DNA from: Ovis canadensis
Taxonomy: Eukaryota; Chordata; Mammalia; Artiodactyla; Bovidae
Reading direction: 5' to 3'
NCBI RefSeq assembly: GCF_042477335.2
Contig: NC_091255.1
Coordinates: 19,880,501 to 19,944,500, forward strand
Length of the DNA stretch: 64,000 bases
The notes beneath the pieces were generated by a model. The model searched no databases. It was not told the origin of the DNA and was given only the letters and a program-made list of their open reading frames with translations. Made by a program: the position numbers and the translations under genes. Each line of letters begins with the position of its first letter. Within the stretch, counting starts at the first letter, position 1. Positions 44,410-55,713 of this stretch are shown here, one piece after another.

Positions 44410-44622
44410 TTCTATATGGAACTTCCCCGGTGGCTCAGTAGTAGAGAATCCTCCTGCAAAGCAGGAGACCTGAGTTCTATCCTGCGTTGGAAAGATCCTC
44501 TGGAGAAGGAAATGGCAACCCACTCTAGTATTCTTCCCGGTGAAATCCCAGGGAAAAGGAACCTGGCAGGCTACAGTCCGTGGAGGTGCAAAAGATTCGG
44601 ACATGACTTAGCGGCTAAACAA
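44410..44622 (+). mobile_element. Bov-tA SINE, sense, inside an L1 3' UTR
   Basis: ATATATGT at 44402-44409 recurs at 44623-44630 and the L1 wording needs it only once. The SINE runs from cttccccggtggctc to cttagcggctaaac. The first bases (tctatatgga) are extra. Confidence 0.93.
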
Positions 44623-44710
44623 ATATATGTATACAGCTGATTCACTGTGCTGTACAGCAGAAACCAACACAACATTGTAAAGCAACTATACACCAATAAA
44701 GAAAAAGACA
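44623..44710 (+). mobile_element. Artiodactyl L1 3' UTR, sense, right part
   Basis: tacagctgattcactgtgc, gtacagcagaaaccaac, acaacattgtaaagcaac, accaataaagaaaaa: the rest of the L1 3' UTR with a short A-rich end. Confidence 0.9.
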
Positions 44711-46314
44711 TGAAATCATTTTTTCCTAAGGATCTTCGTGTGACAATTTTCTAGCGTTGTATGTTATTTTACCTCTAGAAGCAAGTCCTTTTATTCTTTT
44801 CAGGACACATTATAGAGAAACACTGATTGTGTCTCAGCTGAGACTAGTTGAACTTAAACACGGTATGTGAACCCTTTATAATTTATTAACAAGATTTGAG
44901 CACAGAGGCCGATTTTTGTAAAATTTGGTTCTGTGAGACAGAGTCTTTTGCATTGATTTAGGATACCTACATTCAGACTGAAACTTTCCAGACTTGAGAG
45001 TGTTCACATGTTCGTAGCTTAATTGTAAATCATCTTTCATTTAGAAGATTTAAAGACAGGCTCAAGACCTAAATCTTTTCAGTCACCTTCCTAACTGGGA
45101 AAAGCCTCTAGATGAGCCTTATTATGGTTTTTTTGAATGGATTAGAACAAACAGTTTGATAACAGTTCAAATAGAACAAATACCATCAGAAGAAAAACAA
45201 CTCTTGCCTCCAAGAGTTAAATGTAAAATTAGGTGTCATTATAAGGCATTTGGAAGACGTTTGAAAGCCGTCTAGCCCAAGCAGGCCAAACCGCTTGACT
45301 GTAATGGGCAGCAAATCAAAACCAGAGTGGGAAGCTTGTTTTCTCCTATTTGTTTTGCTTCATTCTCTTTGATTATTTTGGCAAAGTTAAGCTGAAACGG
45401 CAGTGCTCTGAAGTTCTGTAAATGTAAGCTTTTAATTAGGTTAAAGACTCCTTTGCAGCTCTTGTCGAGTGCTCATTTTGTGCTTGGAATGCTTTCTTCC
45501 ATACTTTGGTATGTTTTGAAAGGCGCTGTGGTCCTCTTTGTCAGTTCCCTCCAGTAGCCATGGAAACCCTCTGTGGCTCTTTTCCTGAGTTTTATCTTTT
45601 CTTGGAAGTTGCTCTGTAGGTGCTTCGTGCATTTGAACATCTCGGATTGTCTGCTCATTTGCACCATTAAAAAAAAAAACAAACTGATTTCTGCTTCAAG
45701 TTGACTCTGTTTAAAGATCTTCTATTTTAAATCATTTTTAAGTGTTCAAAAACTTTTCATTAACCCCACCTGTAGATGGTAGATTTTTCTCACAAGAGAG
45801 TATTTTCTACTTCACTTTTTTTGCTATGATTCTCTTAAAGATTTAGCTGCTTTGCACATGTTTTTATACCTGTGGTTTTAACTAATAAATGGAACATAGG
45901 AGAGAAATGGTTATCAAATGATGTATAAGACTGTAGCTGTATGTGTTAAGAAAAAAAAAAGTATGGTTTTTACGTTGATATTTTTCATTTGGACAAAAAA
46001 CCTATAAATAATACTCTCATGTACTAGGATTTTAAGAAGTTCAAGTCTCCCCTTTGAAGAATTCTTTTGAACATTGTAAGGATCATGAGGAAAATCTGGA
46101 TCAAAATCAAACAGGTTAAATGTGTGTGTATAGAAACATAAGTCACTTTTAGTGTGTTTTGGTGCAGTTAGAGGAAATCTCAAAATGGGTTTCTTTCTGA
46201 AATAGGAAATATATTGCTTATAAATTAGTAACCACAATTAGAGGATACTCTATTTTCAGTTAGAATCTGGTCTGCTTTTTTCCTGGAATTTAACACTTAT
46301 CTGTATTAAAGATT
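44711..46314. other. 1.6 kb unassigned, repeat-free sequence
   Basis: No transposon recognised. Minus-strand frames at 45441-45682 and 45914-46237 (107 codons) show no motif. Poly(A) runs at 45668-45679 and 45951-45960. It could be single-copy intergenic or intronic sequence. Confidence 0.5.
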
Positions 46315-46530
46315 GGGCTTCCCAGGTGGTGCTCATGGTAAAGAATCCGCCTGCAATGCAGGAGACTGGGATTTGATCCCTGGGTTGGGAAGATCCCCTG
46401 GAGGAGGGTATGGCTGCCCACTCCAGTATTCTTGCCTGGAGAATCCTACAGACAGAGGAGCCTGGCCGGCTACAGTCAGCAGGGTTGCAAAGAGTCGGAC
46501 ACAACTGAAGCGACTTAACACGCATGCGCC
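46315..46530 (+). mobile_element. Bov-tA SINE, full length, sense
   Basis: gggcttcccaggtggtgctc, then ctgggatttgatccctggg and a tail gacacaactgaagcgactt. The tail ends in aacacgcatgcgccgc, CpG-containing and possibly flank. Confidence 0.92.
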
Positions 46531-47359
46531 GCTTGCACTACCTTCTAGATAAAGCAGCCACGCTTATGAAAATAGATCCTCAGGTATGTGTGCCAATATT
46601 CAGATGTTAAGACTGTCTACAGACAATCTTATCACACTTACTTTGTGAAACAGGTGACTGAACTGATCTGGGAGCTTTGGTTTTATTTTTGTCAGTGTTT
46701 AATTTCCTGCCACGCAGATGCACTTCGTGTTAAGGGATTTATGTGATTAAGTGGCAAAATGACAAACAAGGTTGTCTGGCGCTCATCTTCTCTCTTTAGT
46801 CGACTAATCACCTTTGGGATTCTGGGCTCGCTCAGTGAGTGAGTCCCTTACGCAAATATGCCACGCTTCTCAATCTAGACATTTGATCTGTAGACGACCA
46901 TACTGTCAGAGGGGGAGTCAAAGACAAAAGTTACCATTTGGATTTAGGAAGAAATTTTATAATCCTTGATTGGAAATGGTTTCCTTGGTTAGTGTAAGCA
47001 TCTTTTCTCCTGGTAAAGTTGACAGCCCTGTCCTGCACATGTATTTACTTCAGCTTGACTGGGACTCACAACACCGTTGCCAAGATCTAAAGCCTCAGGA
47101 GAGTTAAACTAGTCAAGGCCATATCTTACAGCGATTCAGCATCATTTTCTTAGAAGCCTGCTGTTCACAGTGAAGCCCTGAGGCCTATACAAAATCATTC
47201 TGACACCAACACTATATTATAGTCTGCATATATCTCTCAGTTGCCCTTGACTTGACACACAGCTTGAGGGATTTAAGGTGATTAATAGCTCTCCCTCTCT
47301 GCTCTCTAAGGTGATGATTACCTCCCTGCAGGTACTATCATCCTAGCCTATTAGTGGTA
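46531..47359. other. 0.8 kb unassigned, repeat-free, CpG-containing sequence
   Basis: No repeat or frame. Contains more CpG than surrounding DNA (several between 46715 and 46910) and words such as cgcaaatatg and gtcgactaatcacc. A conserved non-coding element is possible; I cannot test this. Confidence 0.4.
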
Positions 47360-47590
47360 GTAATGACTGGGATTTATGTAACACTGTCTTAAGGAAGATT
47401 ACAAAGTATTTTATGCTTATTATATCCTCCCTTTGAGGTATAAGCCAGAATTGTTATTTAGAGCATTCTGGCGGGGAAACTGAAGCACTGTATTTAGAGG
47501 ACTTATCTTCAGGCCCACAGATAGACAGTGGCATAAGCAAGGTTTATTGTTGATCTCCTGATTGCCAAACCACTATTCCTTCAGCCAGAT
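47360..47590 (+). mobile_element. MIR SINE relic, sense
   Basis: tgggatttatgtaacac, tattatatcctccc, ggcggggaaactgaagc, gacagtggcataagcaagg and accactattccttcagcc follow MIR from start to end. Confidence 0.75.
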
Positions 47591-47728
47591 TGCTGCTCCC
47601 TCTTCATTTTTCAAAGAAGCCATTGACTTTTATATTTCACCTGAGCCACTGAAAACAACAAAAATATATCTATGCACTACCTTGAGTTTGCATTGTAGCA
47701 CACAATTCTCTGAATGTGGTTTGGCATC

Positions 47729-48171
47729 AGTTCAGTTCAGTTCATTTGCTCAGTCCTGTCTGACTCTTTGAGACCCCATGGATTGCAGCACGCCAGGCTT
47801 CCCTGTCCATCACCAACTCCTGGAGTTTGCTAACTCACATCCATCGAGTGGGTGATGCCATCCAACCATCTCATCCTCTGTCATCCCCTTCTCCTCCCAC
47901 CTTCAATCTTTCTCAGCATCAGGGTCTTTTCCAGTGAGTCAGCTCTTCGCATCAGGTGGCCAAAGGATTGGAGTTTCAGCTTCAGCATCAGTCCTTCCAA
48001 TGAATATTCAGGACTGATTTCTTTTAGCATTGACTGTTTGGATCTCCTTGCAGTCCGAGGGACTCTCAAGAGTCTTCTCCAACACCACAGTTCAAAAGCA
48101 TCAATTCTTTGGTGCTCAGCCTTCTTTATAGTCCAGCTCTCACATCCATACATGACTACTGGAAAAACCAT
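47729..48171 (-). mobile_element. Outer BovB, antisense, 3' part
   Basis: From (TTCAG)n at 47729 back to the ggaaaaaccat block (the VMYGCESW region and the AMVFPVV block). It stops at 48171 where a second BovB begins. The missing next part of the protein region reappears at 49362. Confidence 0.93.
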
Positions 48172-49361
48172 CAGTTCACTTCAGTCGCTCAGTCGTGTCC
48201 GACTCTTTGCGACCCCATGAATCGCAGCACACCAGGCCTCCCTGTCCATCACCAACTCCCGGAGTTCACTCAGACTCACGTCCATCAAGTCAGTGATGCC
48301 ATCCAGCCATCTCATCCTCTGTCATACCCTTCTCCTCCTGCCCTCAATCCCTCCCAGCATCAGAGTCTTTGCCAATGAGTCAACTCTTCGCATGAGGTGG
48401 CCAAAGTACTGGAGTTTCAGCTTTAGCATCATTCCTTCCAAAGAAATCCCAGGGCTGATCTCCTTCAGAATGGACTGATTGGATCTCCTTGCAGTCCAAG
48501 GGACCCTCAAGAGTCTTCTCCAACACCACAGTTCAAAAGCATCAATTCCTCAGCACTCAGCCTTCTTCACAGTCCAACTCTCACATCCATACATGACCAC
48601 GGGAAAAACCATAGCCTTGACTAGACAGACCTTAGTCGGCAAAGTAATGTCTCTGTTTTTGAATATGCTATCTAGGTTGGTCATAACTTTCCTTCCAAGG
48701 AGTAAGCTTCTTTGAATTTCATGACTGCAGTCACCATCTGCAGTGATTTTGGAGCCCAAAAAATTAAAGTCTGACACTGTTTCCACTGTTTCTCCATCTA
48801 TTTCCCATGAAGTGATGGGACTGGATGCCATGATCTTTGTTTTCTGAATGTCAAGCTTTAAGCCAACTTTTTCACTCTCCTCTTTCACGTTCATCAAGAG
48901 GCTTTTTAGCTCCTCTTCACTTTCTGCCATAAGGGTGGTGTCATCTGCGTATCTGAGGTGATTGATATTTCTCCCGGCAATCTTGATTCCAGCTTGTGCT
49001 TCTTCCAGCCCAGCGTTTCTCATGATGTACTCCGCATAGAAGTTAAATAAGCAGGGTGACAATAGACAGCCTTGATGTACTCCTTTTCCTATTTGGAACC
49101 AGTCCGTTGTTCCATGTCCAGTTCTAACTGTTGCTTCCTGACCTGCATACAGATTTCTCAAGAGGCAGGTCAGGTGGTCTGGTATGCCCATCTCTCTCAG
49201 AATTTTCCACAGTTTATTGTGATCCACACAGTCAAAGGCTTTGGCATAGTCAATAAAGCAGAAATAGATGTTTTTCTGGAACTCTCTTGCTTTTTCGATG
49301 ATCCAGCGGATGTCGGCAATTTGATCTCTGGTTCCTCTGCCTTTTCTAAAACCAGCTTAGC
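48172..49361 (-). mobile_element. Inner BovB, antisense, 1.19 kb, low divergence
   Basis: Starts with cagttcacttcagtcgctcag and ends 5' at the FRKGRGTRDQ region (49339-49361). The RT is largely open (48550-49227). It lies within the outer BovB. It carries the residues GISLEGMM and RRVDSLAKT that the copy at 53967 also has. Confidence 0.93.
48550..49227 (-). pseudogene. BovB RT and C-terminal part, 225 codons open
   Basis: Contains DHNKLWKIL at the start, GVHQGCLLSPCLFNFYAEY near residue 53, the intact catalytic LRYADDTTLMAES near residue 98, the KTKIMASSPITSWEIDGE block and [21 protein letters not shown]. It ends at TGA where BovB has HRR (KKAEC-stop for KKAEHRR). The first codon reported is GTG within CVDHN, so it is not a true start. 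Confidence 0.88.
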
Positions 49362-49455
49362 TTTGACTAGATGGACCTTTATTGGGAAACTAATGCCTCT
49401 GCTTTTTAATATGCTGTCTAGCTTGAACATGGTTTTTCTTCCAAGGAGCAAGAAT
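49362..49455 (-). mobile_element. Outer BovB, antisense, resumed 5' part
   Basis: agctttgactagatggacc to ccaaggagcaag continues exactly where the outer BovB stopped at 48171 (after ggaaaaaccat). The 84-codon minus-strand frame 49197-49451 is a chance fusion across this junction. Confidence 0.9.
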
Positions 49456-50005
49456 ACCTTGTAACGAAAACCTCTGTGACAGAGTGGCCTAACTCTGACT
49501 CCTCAAGGGTGAGGCATGGAGCTGTTGAGCTTCCTTTGTGTAAGCTGTTCAGCTACACAGCTTGCATGTTGTGAATGTGACTGGATGATATTAGAGGGGG
49601 TGTCAGCCCCCTTTATGTTTGGAGCTTCAGTTTCTCTTGTTTTTAACTTTCATTAGAGTCTTTCTCTCATCAGCCGCTGTACCAAACCTCACATTCACAT
49701 GTGACTATAGGAGTTGACTTAACTATTTTGTAATTCTATCAAATTCATTATACAAAATTTGGATTATGCCTTTGGTACTTATATGTACAACCAAACCCTC
49801 TAAAGCTTAGTTCCTTTGGTCAGGATCAATATCTGTCTTATAGCCTTTCTAGCTATAAAAATCCACTCTGATGAAAAGAAGAATTTGGTTTCACTCACAT
49901 TTCACTTTTAAAATGTTGTTGATAAAGGACCCCACCTAAGCATATTTTTTTCAGGTGAAATTGACTACTTCCTGAAATATAGGCATATTTTAAAACACAA
50001 TTCTT
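49456..50005. other. Unassigned sequence, no gene seen
   Basis: No recognised repeat and no frame of note. Contains a short hairpin ggggg..tcagccccc near 49596-49612. Confidence 0.45.
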
Positions 50006-50221
50006 TGTTGTTGTTGTTGTTTAGTTGCTAAGTTGTGTCCGACTCTTTTTTGACCCCGTGGACTATAGCCTGCCAGGCTCCTATCGTCCATGGAATTTTC
50101 TAGGCAAGAATGCTGGAGTGGATTGCCATTTTCTTCTCCAGAGCACCTTCCCGATCCAGGGATCAAATTCATATCTCCCGCATTACAGGCAGATTCTTTA
50201 CTGCTAAGGCACTGGGGAAGC
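50006..50221 (-). mobile_element. Bov-tA SINE, full length, antisense
   Basis: (GTT)n start, then ttgctaagttgtgtccgac, ggcaagaatgctggagtgg, cgatccagggatcaaattc and the head ggcactggggaagccc. Confidence 0.92.
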
Positions 50222-50235
50222 CCAGATAACTCCAA

Positions 50236-50672
50236 CTTTAAAATTTTTTAAATTTTATATTGGAGTATCATTGATTAACAATGTTGTATTAGTTTCACAC
50301 ATACACATGTATCTACTCATTTTCAAATTCTTTTTCCACATAGATTATTACAGAATATTAAGCAGAGTTCTCTGTGCTATACAGTAGGTCCTTGTTGGTT
50401 ATCAAATATAGCAGAGTGTATATATATTAATCCCAAGCTCCCAATCTATCTCTCTTCCATCCTTCCCCCTAGGAACCATAAGTTTGTTCTCTAATTCTGT
50501 GAGTCTATTTCTGTTTTGTAAATAAATTCATTTGTATCATTTTTTTAAGATTCCACATATGACTGATTTATTTGTCTTTGTCTGATTTACTTCACTTAGT
50601 ATGAAAATCTCCAGGTCCATCCACATTGCCACAAATGGCATTATTCCATTCTTTTTAATGGAATAATATATT
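50236..50672 (-). mobile_element. Artiodactyl L1 3' end, antisense
   Basis: atattggagtatcattgattaac, gttgtattagtttcac, tgctatacagtaggtccttg, tggcattattccattc: 3' UTR and the end of ORF2 in antisense. Confidence 0.9.
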
Positions 50673-50744
50673 ACAGATAATTCTTACTTTGAAGTAATTA
50701 TTTAATGTGCTGTTTATAAAGGGAAGGGAAAGGAAAAGAAGGGA

Positions 50745-50987
50745 TACTTAGAATATTGAGCACTGATTTTGTACCAGTCTTGGTGAGACATGTTTTCATA
50801 AATGCTATTTTATTCAAACCTCATAAAACCTGCAAGATAAATATTATCTTCTCCCATTTTAATAGAGGAGAAAATTTAGAATCAGAGAGGTTAAGTAACT
50901 TGAACCAGTTATGCAGTAATGAACTAATAAACAGCAGAACCCGGATTCAAGCCCTAGTGTGTCTGGTGGTTATTAGCCAAACTATAA
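50745..50987 (+). mobile_element. MIR SINE relic, sense, well preserved
   Basis: attgagcactgattttgtacc, ttttattcaaacctcataaaacc, gatcagagaggttaagtaactt-type, gcagaacccggattcaagcc. The BovB that follows inserted at or just after its end. Confidence 0.85.
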
Positions 50988-50994
50988 CTGGAGA

Positions 50995-52629
50995 CATAAC
51001 AGATGGTGTGGACCTAACAGAAGCAGAAGATATTAAGAAGAGGTGGCAAGAATACACAGAAGAACTGTACAAGAAAGATCTTCATGACCCAGATAATCAC
51101 AATGGTGTGATCACTCACCTAGAGCCAGACATCCTGGAGTGCGAAGTCAGGTGGGCCTTGGGACGCATCACTGTGCACAAAGCTAATGGAGGTGATGGAA
51201 TTCCAGCTGAGCTATTTCGAATCCTAAAAGATGATGCTGTGAAACTGCTGCACTCAGTTTGCCAGAAAATTTGGAAACCTCAGCAGTGGCCACAGGACTG
51301 GAAATGGTCAGTTTTCATTCCAATCCCAAAGAAGGGCAATGCCAAAGAATGTTCAGACTACTGCACAATTGCACTCATCTTACATGCTAGCAAAGTAATG
51401 CCCAAAATTCTCCAAGCTAGGCTTCAACATGAACTGAGAACTTCGAACTTCCAGATGTTCAAGCTGGATTTAGAAAAGGCAGAGGAACCAGAGATCAAAT
51501 TGCCAACATCTGCTGGATCATAGAAAAAGCAAGAGAATTCCAGAAAAACATCTACTTCTGTTTCACTGACTATGCTAGAGCCTTTGACTGTATGGATCAC
51601 AACAAACTGTGAAAAATTCTTTAAGAGCTGGGAATACCAGCCAACCTTACCTGCCACCTGAGAAATCTGTATGCCGGTCAAGAAGCAAAAGTTAGAACCA
51701 GACATGGAATACCAACTGGTTCCAAATTGGAAAAGGAGTACGTCAAGGCTGTATATTGTCACCTTAGTTATTTAACTTATATCATGTGAAATCCTGGGCT
51801 GGATGAAGCACAAGCTGGAATCAAGATTGCAGGGAGAAACATCAATAACCTCAGGTATGCAGATGACACCACCCTTTGGCAGAAAGTGAAGAGGAGCTAA
51901 AAAGCCTCTTGATGAAGGTGAAAGAGGAGACTGAAAAAGTTGGCTTAAAACTCAACATTTGAAAAACAAAGATCATGGCATCCGGTCCCATCTCTTAAAG
52001 GTAAATAGATGGGGAACAATGGAAACAGTGACAAACTTTATTTTGGGAGGCTCCAAAATCACTGCAGATGGTGACTGCAACCATGAAATTAAAAGAAGCT
52101 CACTCCTTGGAAGAAAAGCTATGACAAACCTAAACAGTGTATTAAAAAGCAGAGACATTACTTTACCAACAGAGGTCTGTCTAGTCAAAGCTATGGTTTT
52201 TCCAGTAGTCACGTATGGATATGAGAGTTGGACCATAAAGAAGACCGAGTGCCAAAGAATTGATGCTTTCAAACTGTGATGTTGGAAAAGACTCTTGAGA
52301 GTCCCTAGGACAGCAAGGAGATCCAACCAGGCAATCCTCAAGGAAATCAGTCCTGAATATTCATTGGAAGAACTGATGCTGAAGCTCCAATACTTTGGCC
52401 ACCTGATGCAAAGAACTGACTCACTGGAAAAGACCTTGATACTGGGGGAGGCAGGAGGAGAAGGCAACAACAGAGGATAAGATGGTTGGATGGCATCGCT
52501 GACTTTATGGGTGTGAGTTTGAGTGAACTCTGGGAGTTGGTGATGGACAGGGAAGCCTGGTGTGCTGCAGTCCATGGGGTCACAAACAGTCAAACATGAC
52601 TGAGCAACTGAACTGAACCGAACTGATAC
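50995..52629 (+). mobile_element. BovB LINE, 1.63 kb, sense
   Basis: Covers the end of the linker (LTEAEDIKKRWQEYTEELYKK), the pre-RT and RT, and the C-terminus to (CTGAA)n. CTGGAGA at 50988-50994 recurs at 52630-52636, a short TSD. Many frameshifts: the frame changes before FRKGRG (about 51440), the RT has a lost base after YADDTTL (about 51878), and stop codons follow. Confidence 0.94.
51001..51523 (+). pseudogene. BovB linker and RT start, in a frame fused to MIR
   Basis: A 255-codon frame (50756-51523) has a MIR-derived first third, then BovB: EAEDIKKRWQEY, DPDNHNGVITHLEPDILECEV, GGDGIPAELFRILKDDAVK, WPQDWKWSVFIPIPKKGN. The end EKAEEPEIKLPTSAGS is the GRGTRDQIAN region read in the wrong frame. 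Not a gene. Confidence 0.85.
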
Positions 52630-52636
52630 CTGGAGA

Positions 52637-53960
52637 GACGCCTGTATAAGTTTAAACAAGTATCATGGAAATAGTGGAACTAAGGCTTTCCTAAAAGGAA
52701 AGCTGTACACATGCAGATATTAAACAAAAGAAATCTCTCCCAGTCCTATAGGTTGTGGCATTTGAGAAAATCGTCTCACAAAACACCACTTTAAAAACTA
52801 CCTGTAATGTTTAAAAATCTTCTGAGATAACTATGAGAAAACCTGAGGGAAAATGAATGCCAGAGGCTCAATGGCTTGGCAGAATCAAACGTCTTTTGGT
52901 TTCAGACTTTGTGGGGGAGTAAATTTTAGGAGAATTTGATGCTTCCAGTCAATGTTTCAGCATCTGAGTAAAGGAAAAATTATCTGAAAAGGAGACTATT
53001 TCTATTGACCATTTCGCGTTTCTAAGCACTTACCATTTTAGATGGAGAGTTTTTCTTGAGAGGCAGGAATGGACGTAAGAAAAGCACCCTCTCCCCTTTC
53101 TAAAAGGATCTAAGCATAGACTGGGGGACATTAGATAACATTTTACTTCCAACTCTTTGATTCAATGGATTTAAGTTGTATAAATATTAAATTTGCTTGT
53201 AATTGTGACTTGACAAAGCTTCAGGAAAATGTAAGCCTCAAAAAAAAAAAAAGAAAGAAAGAAAACAATAGCAACAGCAACATGGTAGTAATCAGACCCA
53301 GCACACACTTACAAACCAGAAGAGAGCAATAGGACAGGCTCAGTGAAGGTCAAGGTGAAGAAGTAGTTCCAGGAGGTAAGATGGAACCTAGATTCTGCGT
53401 TATAAGGATGTCTGCATAGAGTCCAGTGACACAGATACCCATGTCCCTCTGCAAACCATTTCCGAACTTTAGCAGGCTGTAGATTGCATGTGCTTGGTTG
53501 ATGTTTTTCCGAATGTCTGATCCTAGCTTTGAAGTCATTTCATATTCTCAACACTAGAGGTCCTCAGCGCCACTTCAACTAAGTGCCACTGCGACTATCT
53601 CTTCAACGGAAACACTGAAAAATTCTCCCATCCTTGAATTACTTGGCATTTATTGTTGCTTGTGGAATTTAAGTCATTTTGTGGATACTAGTGTCTATTT
53701 TTATGTCACTAATAAATGAAAAAAAATTGAGTCCTCATTGCCTGATCTTGGCTTAAATTTTCACAGTCTTTTGTGACAGCTGAAATGATGTGTCAAAATG
53801 AGTTGATTCCATAGTGGGATATTTGAAAAATATATAAATCATTTTCTTGAAATTTTGGAATAAAAAGACCATGAGAAACTATTTAGAGAAAACTTTATTT
53901 AAAGTTTCTTGAGATGAAGGACAACAGTGATTTGGTGGGGGAGGTTTTAGGGGTTACCAG
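52637..53960. other. 1.3 kb unassigned sequence
   Basis: No transposon recognised. An A-rich run with (GAAA)n at 53241-53265 is the only simple repeat. A 62-codon minus-strand frame has no motif. Confidence 0.45.
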
Positions 53961-53966
53961 TTCTGG

Positions 53967-54600
53967 AAATAGATGGGGAATCAGTGGAAACAGTGTCAGA
54001 CTTTATTTTGGGGGGCTCCAAAATCACTGCAGATGGTGACTGCAGTCATGAAATTAAAAGACGCTTACTCCTTGGAAGGAAAGTTATGACCAACCTAGAC
54101 AGCATATTCAAAAGCAGAGACATTACTTTGCCAACTAAGGTCTGTCTAGTCAAGGCTATGGTTTTTCCCGTGGTCATGTATGGATGTGAGAGTTGGACTG
54201 TGAAGAAGGCTGAGCACCGAAGAATTGATGCTTTTGAAGTGTGGTGTTGGAGAAGACTCTTGAGAGTCCCTTGGACTGCAAGGAGATCCAACCAGTCCAT
54301 TCTAAAGGAGATCAGCCCTGGGATTTCTTTGGAAGGAATGATGCTAAAGCTGAAGCTCCAGTACTTTGGCCACCTCATGCGAAGAGTTGACTCATTGGCA
54401 AAGACTCTGATGCTGGGAGGGATTGGGGGCAGGAGGAGAAGGGGACGACAGAGGATGAGATGGCTGGAGGGCATCACTGACTCAATGGACGTGAGTCTGA
54501 GTGAACTCCAGGAGTTGGTGATGGACAGGGAGGCCTGGCGTGCTTCAATTCATGGGGTCGCAAAGAGTCGGACACGACTGAGCGACTGAACTGAACTGAA
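53967..54600 (+). mobile_element. BovB LINE, 5'-truncated, sense, young copy
   Basis: Runs from the [13 protein letters not shown] region to (CTGAA)n. TTCTGG at 53961-53966 recurs at 54601-54606, a short TSD. The protein frame is open to its natural stop, which is rare here, and CpGs are well kept. Confidence 0.95.
53984..54589 (+). pseudogene. BovB C-terminal region, open to natural stop (201 codons)
   Basis: [19 protein letters not shown] at the start, then [40 protein letters not shown], the [20 protein letters not shown] block, [17 protein letters not shown], the basic [13 protein letters not shown] stretch, and the normal end SRTRLSD. The RT core lies upstream and is absent, so the fragment cannot act on its own. 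Confidence 0.9.
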
Positions 54601-54739
54601 TTCTGGTTTTCTTAAAATTTCCAATTCACTTATGGTCTATTATGTTTAGAACTATGGATCTACAAGATACTTGAGGAAGGAGAGGGTAGATTTGGGGGGT
54701 TTTTGTTTTTGTCTCAGGGTTGTTTTTTTTTTTTTACTT

Positions 54740-55712
54740 GAATTTTCTGCCCATAGATACCATTCACTAAGAATGTCCCCAATTACACTTTCTTTTCACC
54801 CAAACCCTGCATTGTCCTTGTTTGCATGCGTGCTAAGTTGCTTCAGTCATGTCCTACTCTTTGAGACCCCATGGACTGTATCTCGCCAGGCTCCTCTGCC
54901 CATGAGATTCTCCAGGCAAAAATACTGGAGTAGGTTGCCATGCCCTCCTCCAGGGGATCTTCCCAACCCAGGGATCAAACCCACATCTCCTGTGGTTCCT
55001 GCATTGCAGGGAATTCTTTACTGCTGAGCCACCCAGGGGAAGCCCGGCAATGTCCTTAATTCCTCCCAGTTGCTTATACTCCATAGCAAAACAATCACTA
55101 TATCTTTCAGTTCTATCTCCTGTGTATTGCTTGCACCGTTTCCCATCACGGCTCTAGTTTAGGCCTTTAACTTAGCTGTTGGAACTGTCTTCATGCTAAT
55201 CTCCCTATTTCCAGTCTCGCCTCCTTCTAAACCATTCCCTGCATATTTACAAAACCACCTTCCTAAAATGCCGTATTCTCGCTTAATACTTTCAGTGGTT
55301 TTCCATCACTACTCAATAAAGCCCAAATTTCCTTAACATAGCCTACGAGTTCTTTTATAACCTTGTCCCTAACTATATTACCAGCTTTACTGCTTCCTTC
55401 TCCCTTCACCACAGCCCTCAAACCTACGTTCTAACCATATAGTCAGCTACTTAGGGTTCTTCAAATGCATCTAATTATTTCAACCGTTCTGTCTTTATGT
55501 GCTGTTGTTCTGATGCTACTTTCTTCTCTAACTCCTTGTTTGCCTGAAAAACACCTAGCTTTTTCCTTAAGACTCTGGCCAAATATCTACTGCTTTGAAA
55601 AACGTTTCCTGAACCCCAGGCAGTTAGACTCCTGCCCTTTGTGCAGATACTCTACTGTACATATGCTTCCTCTAACATACTCCCCATATTATATTAGCTA
55701 CTTTTCCTGCAG
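54740..55712 (+). mobile_element. L2 LINE relic, sense
   Basis: ccattcactaagaatgtccc, then after the SINE at 54820: tcatgctaatctcccta, aaaaccaccttcctaaaatgcc, tcagtggttttccatcac, aataaagcccaaattt, aactctggccaaatatc-like and ccaggcagttagactcctg. A long run of the L2 ORF2 3' half. Confidence 0.78.
54820..55047 (-). mobile_element. Bov-tA SINE, antisense, inside an L2
   Basis: CATTGTCCTT at 54810-54819 and CAATGTCCTT at 55048-55057 (9 of 10). In antisense: gtgctaagttgcttcagtc, ctgtatctcgccaggctcc, aacccagggatcaaaccc, gctgagccacccagg. It has a small extra stretch (tgtggttcc) in the head. Confidence 0.94.
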
Positions 55713-55713
55713 A

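Noticed and set aside
45441..45682. Overlapping minus-strand frames as a small gene
   Set aside because: Short, no motif, and preceded by a poly(A)/poly(T) run but without TSD or processed-gene features.
49197..49451. 84-codon minus-strand frame with BovB-like parts
   Set aside because: Artefact of the junction between the outer and inner BovB.
50756..51523. 255-codon frame, the longest in the window
   Set aside because: It is a chance fusion of a MIR relic with BovB linker/RT sequence, and its end is BovB in the wrong frame.
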